Part shown: in pieces, positions 1 through 8,980 of the stretch | Numbering within the stretch: the stretch's first letter is position 1 | How the letters are laid out: each line of letters begins with the position of its first letter | DNA from: Auanema rhodensis | Lineage: Eukaryota > Nematoda > Chromadorea > Rhabditida > Rhabditidae | DNA length: 64,000 bases | NCBI GenBank assembly: GCA_964057225.1 | Contig: CAXKVF010000074.1 | Span: 806,001 to 870,000 of the forward strand | Reading direction: 5' to 3' | Translations under genes and position numbers: made by a program | The notes under the pieces: model-generated | What the model was told of the DNA's origin: nothing | The model's input: the letters and a program-made list of their open reading frames with translations, nothing else | Database searches by the model: none

Positions 1-139
1 ATTTATGCTAATTAAATGTACACGTGATGTGCACTTGGTATGTAACTCCCTTCACGTGAAAGATAAGGAGATGCGGTTTTCAAAATTAGATTCCCCATGT
101 CCATATTAGTCTAAAAACAAATTTTTATTGATATTGGTG

Positions 140-152
140 CATGGTAACCATG
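140..152. repeat. Short inverted repeat CATGGT-A-ACCATG, G135 form
   Basis: Unit positions 136-148 are two perfect 6-bp arms around a single A. In copies with g at 135, as here, the arms stop at 6 bp. The element is present in nearly all copies. Variants that break one arm are c136a (gtgaatgg), a137t (gcttgg) and single cases such as the copies at 30979 (ggtgacc) and 33147 (ggcaacc). A one-base spacer makes it unlikely to form a hairpin; a dimeric protein site or a cruciform-prone site is more plausible (inference). Confidence 0.85.
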
Positions 153-161
153 ACTTTGAAA

Positions 162-171
162 TTTACGTGAA
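162..171 (+). promoter_or_regulatory. ACGTGA box III: TTTACGTGAA (one example per monomer)
   Basis: Unit positions 158-167 match box II at nine of ten bases, so the monomer contains two near-identical decamers plus the related TACACGTGAT. The three ACGTGA cores start at 161, 194 (18 of the next copy) and 226 (50 of the next copy), spacings of 33 and 32 bp, close to three helical turns. The only frequent variant inside is t158g (gaaagttacg), found in copies such as 2821, 5813, 9509, 12325, 15317 and 27987. Function is unknown. Confidence 0.45.
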
Positions 172-172
172 C

Positions 173-192
173 TTTAATTTATGCTAATTAAA
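173..192. repeat. Junction inverted repeat TTTAATT-(6)-AATTAAA
   Basis: The end of each monomer (169-175) and the start of the next (6-12) form perfect 7-bp A/T-only arms around the six-base loop TATGCT. It is nearly invariant through the window. Two copies lose a base in the loop (near 16020 and 27810), and the ends of the copies beginning at 60018 and 63714 are followed by g instead of a at the loop's second base. It could be a DNA-unwinding or protein-binding element, but no function can be shown. Confidence 0.8.
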
Positions 193-196
193 TGTA

Positions 197-204
197 CACG
201 TGAT
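197..204 (+). promoter_or_regulatory. ACGTGA box I: CACGTGAT (one example per monomer)
   Basis: CACGTGAT at unit positions 17-24 occurs in nearly every copy and is followed at once by GTGCAC, a 6-bp palindrome. Together they form an imperfect dyad (GTACAC, five bases, GTGCAC, one mismatch). CACGTG is the general core bound by bHLH and some bZIP factors, and the complement ATCACGTG fits the budding-yeast CDEI consensus RTCACRTG bound by Cbf1. Sequence shows the motif; binding in this organism is only a possibility. Rare copies alter it: t at 17 (copies starting 17780, 21300 and 29747), a at 22 (23412 and 31507). Confidence 0.5.
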
Positions 205-226
205 GTGCACTTCGTATGTAACTCGC

Positions 227-236
227 TTCACGTGAA
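227..236. promoter_or_regulatory. ACGTGA box II: perfect palindrome TTCACGTGAA (one example per monomer)
   Basis: Unit positions 47-56 form a perfect 10-bp palindrome centred on CACGTG. It is a candidate site for a dimeric bHLH- or bZIP-type protein, by motif resemblance only. It is also one of the more variable boxes: c-ttcgcgtg (for example copies at 4053, 7397, 11093, 13381, 14085), ttcaagtg (357, 12149, 15141, 16020, 27811), cgtgagag (2469, 2645, 5285, 5637, 9333) and cgtgtaag (6869, 8629, 10565). These variants are inherited as HOR markers instead of being scattered at random. Confidence 0.5.
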
Positions 237-288
237 AGATAAAGAGATGCGGTTTTCAAAATTAGATTCCCCATGTGCATATTAGTCT

Positions 289-303
289 AAAAACAAATTT
301 TTA
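289..303 (+). repeat. A/T-tract segment AAAAACAAATTTTTA
   Basis: Unit positions 109-123 hold an A5 tract and an AAATTTTT tract. Such tracts are stiff and often intrinsically curved and may influence nucleosome placement (general knowledge). Other short tracts lie at 73-76, 78-81 and 155-160. Rare copies change it, for example aaaattttatt (copies at 29747, 46995, 48931), aaatttgtatt (48051) and acagattttttttgat (57554). Confidence 0.7.
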
Positions 304-666
304 TTGATATTGGTGCATGGTAACCATGACTTTGAAATTTACGTGAACTTTAATTTATGCTAATTAAATGTACACGTGATGTGCACTTGGTATGTAACTC
401 GCTTCAAGTGAAAGATAAGGAGATGCGGTTTTCAAAATTAGATTCCCCATGTCCATATTAGTCTAAAAACAAATTTTTATTGATATTGGTGCATGGTAAC
501 CATGACTTTGAAATTTACGTGAACTTTAATTTATGCTAATTAAATGTACACGTGATGTGCACTTGGTATGTAACTCGCTTCACGTGAAAGATAAAGAGAT
601 GCGGTTTTCAAAATTAGATTCCCCATGTCCATATTAGTCTAAAAACAAATTGTTATTGATATTGGT

Positions 667-681
667 TCATGGTAACCATGA
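667..681. repeat. Extended inverted repeat TCATGGT-A-ACCATGA, T135 form
   Basis: In about a third of the copies position 135 is T, which pairs with A149 and lengthens the arms from 6 to 7 bp. This is the most common polymorphism of the array: by hand count about 116 of 363 copies carry T. The two forms are interspersed and often mark alternate positions in the HORs, for example in the last 5 kb. Confidence 0.85.
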
Positions 682-3600
682 CTTTGAAATTTACGTGAAC
701 TTTAATTTATGCTAATTAAATGTACACGTGATGTGCACTTGGTATGTAACTCGCTTCACGTGAAAGATGAAGAGATGCGGTTTTCAAAATTAGATTTCCC
801 ATGTCCATATTAGTCTAAAAACAAATTTTTATTGACATTGGTGCATGGTAACCATGACTTTGAAATTTACGTGAACTTTAATTTATGCTAATTAAATGTA
901 CACGTGATGTGCACTTGGTATGTAACTCGCTTCACGTGAAAGATAAAGAGATGCGGTTTTCAAAATTAGATTCCCCATGTCCATATTAGTCTAAAAACAA
1001 ATTTTTATTGATATTGGTTCATGGTAACCATGACTTTGAAATTTACGTGAACTTTAATTTATGCTAATTAAATGTACACGTGATGTGCACTTGGTATGTA
1101 ACTTGCTTCACGTGAAAGATGAAGAGATGCAGTTTTCAAAATTAGATTCCCCATGTCCATATTAGTCTAAAAACAAATTTTTATTGACATTGGTGCATGG
1201 TAACCATGACTTTGAAATTTACGTGAACTTTAATTTATGCTAATTAAATGTACACGTGATGTGCACTTGGTATGTAACTCGCTTCGCGTGAAAGATAAAG
1301 AGATGCGGTTTTCCAAATTAGATTCCCCATGTCCATATTAGTCTAAAAACAAATTTTTATTGATATTGGTGCATGGTAACCATGACTTTGAAATTTACGT
1401 GAACTTTAATTTATGCTAATTAAATGTACACGTGATGTGCACTTCGTATGTAACTCGCTTCACGTGAAAGATAAAGAGATGCGGTTTTCAAAATTAGATT
1501 CCCCATGTGCATATTAGTCTAAAAACAAATTTTTATTGATATTGGTGCATGGTAACCATGACTTTGAAATTTACGTGAACTTTAATTTATGCTAATTAAA
1601 TGTACACGTGATGTGCACTTGGTATGTAACTCGCTTCACGTGAAAGATAAGGAGATGCGGTTTTCAAAATTAGATTCCCCATGTCCATATTAGTCTAAAA
1701 ACAAGTTTTTATTGATATTGGTGCATGGTAACCATGACTTTGAAATTTACGTGAACTTTAATTTATGCTAATTAAATGTACACGTGATGTGCACTTGGTA
1801 TGTAACTCGCTTCACGTGAAAGATAAAGAGATGCGGTTTTCAAAATTAGATTCCCCATATCCATATTAGTCTAAAAACAAATTTTTATTGATATTGGTTC
1901 ATGGTAACCATGACTTTGAAATTTACGTGAACTTTAATTTATGCTAATTAAATGTACACGTGATGTGCACTTGGTATGTAACTCGCTTCACGTGAAAGAT
2001 AAAGAGATGCGGTTTTCAAAATTAGATTCCCCATGTCCATATTAGTCTAAAAACAAATTTTTATTGATATTGGTTCATGGTAACCATGACTTTGAAATTT
2101 ACGTGAACTTTAATTTATGCTAATTAAATGTACACGTGATGTGCACTTGGTATGTAACTCGCTTCACGTGAAAGATAAAGAGATGCGGTTTTCAAAATTA
2201 GATTCCCCATGTCCATATTAGTCTAAAAACAAATTTTTATTGATATTGGTGCATGGTAACCATGACTTTGAAATTTACGTGAACTTTAATTTATGCTAAT
2301 TAAATGTACACGTGATGTGCACTTGGTATGTAACTCGCTTCACGTGAAAGATAAAGAGATGCGGTTTTCAAAGTTAGATTCCCCATGTCCATATTAGTTT
2401 AAAAACAAATTTTTATTGATATTGGTGCATGGTAACCATGACTTTGAAATTTACGTGAACTTTAATTTATGCTAATTAAATGTACACGTGATGTGCACTT
2501 GGTATGTAACTCGCTTCACGTGAGAGATAAAGAGATGCGGTTTTCAAAATTAGATTCCCCATGTCCATATTAGTCTAAAAACAAATTTTTATTGATATTG
2601 GTGCATGGTAACCATGACTTTGAAATTTACGTGAACTTTAATTTATGCTAATTAAATGTACACGTGATGTGCACTTGGTATGTAACTCGCTTCACGTGAG
2701 AGATAAAGAGATGCGGTTTTTAAAATTAGAATCCCCATGTCCATATTAGTCTAAAAACAAATTTTTATTGATATTGGTGCATGGTAACCATGACTTTGAA
2801 ATTTACGTGAACTTTAATTTATGCTAATTAAATGTACACGTGATGTGCACTTGGTATGTAACTCGCTTCACGTGAAAGATAAAGAGATGCGGTTTTCAAA
2901 ATTAGATTCCCCATGTCCATATTAGTCTAAAAACAAATTTTTATTGATATTGGTGCATGGTAACCATGACTTTGAAAGTTACGTGAACTTTAATTTATGC
3001 TAATTAAATGTACACGTGATGTGCACTTGGTATGTAACTCGCTTCACGTGAAAGATAAAGAGATGCGGTTTTCAAAATTAGATTCCCCATGTCCATATTA
3101 GTTTAAAAAGAAATTTTTATTGATATTGGTGCATGGTAACCATGACTTTGAAATTTACGTGAACTTTAATTTATGCTAATTAAATGTACACGTGATGTGC
3201 ACTTGGTATGTAACTCGCTTCACGTGAAAGATAAAGAGATGCGGTTTTCAAAATTAGATTCCCCATGTCCATATTAGTCTAAAAACAAATTTTTATTGAT
3301 ATTGGTGCATGGTAACCATGACTTTGAAATTTACGTGAACTTTAATTTATGCTAATTAAATGTACACGTGATGTGCACTTGGTATGTAACTCGCTTCACG
3401 TGAAAGATAAAGAGATGCGGTTTTCAAAATTAGATTCCCCATGTCCATATTAGTCTAAAAACAAATTTTTATTGATATTGGTTCATGGTAACCATGACTT
3501 TGAAATTTACGTGAACTTTAATTTATGCTAATTAAATGTACACGTGATGTGCACTTGGTATGTAACTCGCTTCACGTGAAAGATAAAGAGATGCGGTTTT

Positions 3601-5988
3601 CAAAATTAGATTCCCCATGTCCATATTAGTCTAAAAACAAATTTTTATTGATATTGGTGCATGGTAACGATGACTTTGAAATTTACGTGAACTTTAATTT
3701 ATGCTAATTAAATGTACACGTGATGTGCACTTGGTATGTAACTCGCTCCACGTGAAAGTTAAAGAGATGCGGTTTTCAAAATTAGATTACCCATGTCCAT
3801 ATTAGTCTAAAAACAAATTTTTATTGATATTGGTTCATGGTAACCATGACTTTGAAATTTACGTGAACTTTAATTTATGCTAATTAAATGTACACGTGAT
3901 GTGCACTTGGTATGTAACTCGCTTCACGTGAAAGATGAAGAGATGCGGTTTTCAAAATTAGATTCCCCATGTCCATATTAGTCTAAAAACAAATTTTTAT
4001 TGACATTGGTGCATGGTAACCATGACTTTGAAATTTACGTGAACTTTAATTTATGCTAATTAAATGTACACGTGATGTGCACTTGGTATGTAACTCGCTT
4101 CGCGTGAAAGATAAAGAGATGCGGTTTTCAAAATTAGATTCCCCATGTGCATATTAGTCTAAAAACAAATTTTTATTGATATTGGTGCATGGTAACCATG
4201 ACTTTGAAATTTACGTGAACTTTAATTTATGCTAATTAAATGTACACGTGATGTGCACTTGGTATGTAACTCGCTTCACGTGAAAGATAAGGAGATGCGG
4301 TTTTCAAAATTAGATTCCCCATGTCCATATTAGTCTAAAAACAAATTTTTATTGATATTGGTGCATGGTAACCATGACTTTGAAATTTACGTGAACTTTA
4401 ATTTATGCTAATTAAATGTACACGTGATGTGCACTTGGTATGTAACTCGCTTCACGTGAAAGATAAAGAGATGCGGTTTTCAAAATTAGATTCCCCATGT
4501 CCATATTAGTCTAAAAACAAATTTTTATTGATATTGGTGCATGGTAACCATGACTTTGAAATTTACGTGAACTTTAATTTATGCTAATTAAATGTACACG
4601 TGATGTGCACTTGGTATGTAACTCGCTTCACGTGAAAGATAAAGAGATGCGGTTTTCAAAATTAGATTCCCCATGTCCATATTAGTCTAAAAACAAATTT
4701 TTATTGATATTGGTTCATGGTAACCATGACTTTGAAATTTACGTGAACTTTAATTTATGCTAATTAAATGTACACGTGATGTGCACTTGGTATGTAACTC
4801 GCTTCACGTGAAAGATAAAGAGATGCGGTTTTCAAAATTAGATTCCCCATGTCCATATTAGTCTAAAAACAAATTTTTACTGATATTGGTTCATGGTAAC
4901 CATGACTTTGAAATTTACGTGAACTTTAATTTATGCTAATTAAATGTACACGTGATGTGCACTTGGTATGTAACTCGCTTCACGTGAAAGATAAAGAGAT
5001 GCGGTTTTCAAAATTAGATTCCCCATGTCCATATTAGTCTAAAAACAAATTTTTATTGATATTGGTTCATGGTAACCATGACTTTGAAATTTACGTGAAA
5101 TTTAATTTATGCTAATTAAATGTACACGTGATGTGCACTTGGTATGTAACTCGCTTCACGTGAAAGATAAAGAGATGCGGTTTTCAAAATTAGATTCCCC
5201 ATGTCCATATTAGTTTAAAAACAAATTTTTATTGATATTGGTGCATGGTAACCATGACTTTGAAATTTACGTGAACTTTAATTTATGCTAATTAAATGTA
5301 CACGTGATGTGCACTTGGTATGTAACTCGCTTCACGTGAGAGATAAAGAGATGCGGTTTTCAAAATTAGATTCCCCATGTCCATATTAGTCTGAAAACAA
5401 ATTTTTATTGATATTGGTGCATGGTAACCATGACTTTGAATTTTACGTGAACTTTAATTTATGCTAATTAAATGTACACGTGATGTGCACTTGGTATGTA
5501 ACTCGCTTCACGTGAAAGATAAAGAGATGCGGTTTTCAAAATTAGATTCCCCATGTCCATATTAGTTTAAAAACAAATTTTTATTGATATTGGTGCATGG
5601 TAACCATGACTTTGAAATTTACGTGAACTTTAATTTATGCTAATTAAATGTACACGTGATGTGCACTTGGTATGTAACTCGCTTCACGTGAGAGATAAAG
5701 AGATGCGGTTTTCAAAATTAGATTCCCCATGTCCATATTAGTCTAAAAACAAATTTTTATTGATATTGGTGCATGGTAACCATGACTTTGAAATTTACGT
5801 GAACTTTAATTTATGCTAATTAAATGTACACGTGATGTGCACTTGGTATGTAACTCGCTTCACGTGAAAGATAAAGAGATGCGGTTTTCAAAATTAGATT
5901 CCCCATGTCCATATTAGTCTAAAAACAAATTTTTATTGATATTGGTGCATGGTAACCATGACTTTGAAAGTTACGTGAACTTTAATTT

Positions 5989-7220
5989 ATGCTAATTAAA
6001 TGTACACGTGATGTGCACTTGGTATGTAACTCGCTTCACGTGAAAGATAAAGAGATGCGGTTTTCAAAATTAGATTCCCCATGTCCATATTAGTCTAAAA
6101 ACAAATTTTTATTGATATTGGTTCATGGTAACCATGACTTTGAAATTTACGTGAACTTTAATTTATGCTAATTAAATGTACACGTGATGTGCACTTGGTA
6201 TGTAACTCGCTTCACGTGAAAGATAAAGAGATGCGGTTTTCAAAATTAGATTCCCCATGTCCATATTAGTCTAAAAACAAATTTTTATTGATATTGGTGC
6301 TTGGTAACCATGACTTTGAAATTTACGTGAACTTTAATTTATGCTAATTAAATGTACACGTGATGTGCACTTGGTATGTAACTCGCTTCACGTGAAAGAT
6401 GAAGAGATGCGGTTTTCAAAATTAGATTCCCCATGTCCATATTAGTCTAAAAACAAATTTTTATTGACATTGGTGCATGGTAACCATGACTTTGAAATTT
6501 ACGTGAACTTTAATTTATGCTAATTAAATGTACACGTGATGTGCACTTGGTATGTAACTCGCTTCACGTGAAAGATAAAGAGATGCGGTTTTCAAAATTA
6601 GATTCCCCATGTCCATATTAGTCTAAAAACAAATTTTTATTGATATTGGTGCATGGTAACCATGACTTTGAAATTTACGTGAACTTTAATTTATGCTAAT
6701 TAAATGTACACGTGATGTGCACTTGGTATGTAACTCGCTTCACGTGAAAGATGAAGAGATGCGGTTTTCAAAATTAGATTCTCCATGTCCATATTAGTCT
6801 AAAAACAAATTTTTATTGATATTGGTGCATGGTAACCATGACTTTGAAATTTACGTGAACTTTAATTTATGCTAATTAAATGTACACGTGATGTGCACTT
6901 GGTATGTAACTCGCTTCACGTGTAAGATGAAGAGATGCGGTTTTCAAAATTAGATTCCCCATGTCCATATTAGTCTAAAAACAAATTTTTATTGATATTG
7001 GTGCATGGTAACCATGACTTTGAAATTTACGTGAACTTTAATTTATGCTAATTAAATGTACACGTGATGTGCACTTGGTATGTAACTCGCTTCACGTGAA
7101 AGATAAGGAGATGCGGTTTTCAAAATTAGATTCCCCATGTCCATATTAGTCTAAAAACAAATTTTTATTGATATTGGTGCATGGTAACCATGACTTTGAA
7201 ATTTACGTGAACTTTAATTT
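5989..7220 (+). repeat. Seven-monomer block, copy 1 of 3
   Basis: Seven monomers in the order T135, a137t, a61g+t128c, plain, a61g+c90t, a55t+a61g, a63g. The same order is at 7749-8980 and 9685-10916. The markers a137t, c90t and a55t together are a unique signature, so the three blocks descend from one ancestor. Confidence 0.85.
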
Positions 7221-7748
7221 ATGCTAATTAAATGTACACGTGATGTGCACTTGGTATGTAACTCGCTTCACGTGAAAGATAAAGAGATGCGGTTTTCAAA
7301 ATTAGATTCCCCATGTCCATATTAGTCTAAAAACAAATTTTTATTGATATTGGTTCATGGTAACCATGACTTTGAAATTTACGTGAACTTTAATTTATGC
7401 TAATTAAATGTACACGTGATGTGCACTTGGTATGTAACTCGCTTCGCGTGAAAGATAAAGAGATGCGGTTTTCAAAATTAGATTCCCCATGTCCATATTA
7501 GTCTAAAAACAAATTTTTATTGATATTGGTGCATGGTAACCATGACTTTGAAATTTACGTGAACTTTAATTTATGCTAATTAAATGTACACGTGATGTGC
7601 ACTTGGTATGTAACTCGCTTCACGTGAAAGATAAAGAGATGCGGTTTTCAAAATTAGATTCCCCATGTCCATATTAGTCTAAAAACAAATTTTTATTGAT
7701 ATTGGTTCATGGTAACCATGACTTTGAAATTTACGTGAACTTTAATTT

Positions 7749-8980
7749 ATGCTAATTAAATGTACACGTGATGTGCACTTGGTATGTAACTCGCTTCACG
7801 TGAAAGATAAAGAGATGCGGTTTTCAAAATTAGATTCCCCATGTCCATATTAGTCTAAAAACAAATTTTTATTGATATTGGTTCATGGTAACCATGACTT
7901 TGAAATTTACGTGAACTTTAATTTATGCTAATTAAATGTACACGTGATGTGCACTTGGTATGTAACTCGCTTCACGTGAAAGATAAAGAGATGCGGTTTT
8001 CAAAATTAGATTCCCCATGTCCATATTAGTCTAAAAACAAATTTTTATTGATATTGGTGCTTGGTAACCATGACTTTGAAATTTACGTGAACTTTAATTT
8101 ATGCTAATTAAATGTACACGTGATGTGCACTTGGTATGTAACTCGCTTCACGTGAAAGATGAAGAGATGCGGTTTTCAAAATTAGATTCCCCATGTCCAT
8201 ATTAGTCTAAAAACAAATTTTTATTGACATTGGTGCATGGTAACCATGACTTTGAAATTTACGTGAACTTTAATTTATGCTAATTAAATGTACACGTGAT
8301 GTGCACTTGGTATGTAACTCGCTTCACGTGAAAGATAAAGAGATGCGGTTTTCAAAATTAGATTCCCCATGTCCATATTAGTCTAAAAACAAATTTTTAT
8401 TGATATTGGTGCATGGTAACCATGACTTTGAAATTTACGTGAACTTTAATTTATGCTAATTAAATGTACACGTGATGTGCACTTGGTATGTAACTCGCTT
8501 CACGTGAAAGATGAAGAGATGCGGTTTTCAAAATTAGATTCTCCATGTCCATATTAGTCTAAAAACAAATTTTTATTGATATTGGTGCATGGTAACCATG
8601 ACTTTGAAATTTACGTGAACTTTAATTTATGCTAATTAAATGTACACGTGATGTGCACTTGGTATGTAACTCGCTTCACGTGTAAGATGAAGAGATGCGG
8701 TTTTCAAAATTAGATTCCCCATGTCCATATTAGTCTAAAAACAAATTTTTATTGATATTGGTGCATGGTAACCATGACTTTGAAATTTACGTGAACTTTA
8801 ATTTATGCTAATTAAATGTACACGTGATGTGCACTTGGTATGTAACTCGCTTCACGTGAAAGATAAGGAGATGCGGTTTTCAAAATTAGATTCCCCATGT
8901 CCATATTAGTCTAAAAACAAATTTTTATTGATATTGGTGCATGGTAACCATGACTTTGAAATTTACGTGAACTTTAATTT
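7749..8980 (+). repeat. Seven-monomer block, copy 2 of 3
   Basis: Same seven markers as 5989-7220, ten monomers (1760 bp) to its right. Between copies 1 and 2 lie only three monomers (T135, a50g, T135). Confidence 0.85.

Larger units (their letters stand above)
181..356 (+). repeat. Representative satellite monomer (reference copy for numbering)
   Basis: This is the first copy with the usual box II and 176-bp length and serves as the numbering frame (atgctaatta = 1-10). From left to right the unit holds CACGTGAT at 17-24, GTGCAC at 25-30, the palindrome TTCACGTGAA at 47-56, an A/T-rich stretch with ttttcaaaatta at 73-84, the A/T tract at 109-123, CATGGTAACCATG at 136-148, TTTACGTGAA at 158-167 and TTTAATT at 169-175. 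Consensus composition by hand count is 57 G+C in 176 (32%). CpG sites lie at 19, 44, 51, 70 and 162. This copy differs from the consensus by c at 33 (ttcgtat) and g at 97 (atgtgcat). The start point is arbitrary because the array is circularly permutable. Strand is assigned only as written. Confidence 0.95.
5..5284 (+). repeat. Left segment: irregular HOR with cassette gaagag/gacat - ttcgcgtg - c97g - aaggag
   Basis: Thirty monomers. Recognisable cassettes are [a61g+t128c][a50g][c97g][a63g] in copies at 1061, 1237, 1413 and 1589, and again, shortened by a mosaic copy, at 3877, 4053 and 4229. The full cassette returns at 17076-17779, 20420-21123 and 28867-29570. The middle part (2293-3172) carries the set c107t, a56g, t87a, t158g that also returns further right. 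Several private changes occur here (position 44 in the first copy, position 48 in the copy at 3701). Confidence 0.75.
5285..8980 (+). repeat. 21-monomer HOR unit, first copy (3696 bp)
   Basis: Marker order: a56g with a157t; c107t; a56g; t158g; T135; a137t (gcttgg); a61g+t128c; plain; a61g+c90t (gattctcc); a55t+a61g (gtgtaag); a63g; T135; a50g; T135; T135; then a second run of a137t to a63g. The run starting at 5461 is matched marker for marker from 9157 to 11620, exactly 21 x 176 bp further right. The block contains an internal 10-monomer repeat, 5989-7220 against 7749-8980. Confidence 0.8.

Noticed and set aside
173-192. TATA-like or terminator-like signal at the junction
   Set aside because: A/T-rich words recur in every unit without any gene, and there is no GC-rich stem followed by a T run.
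197-204. Yeast-type point centromere (CDEI-CDEII-CDEIII)
   Set aside because: Only a CDEI-like word is present; no CDEIII was seen, and the motif repeats hundreds of times.
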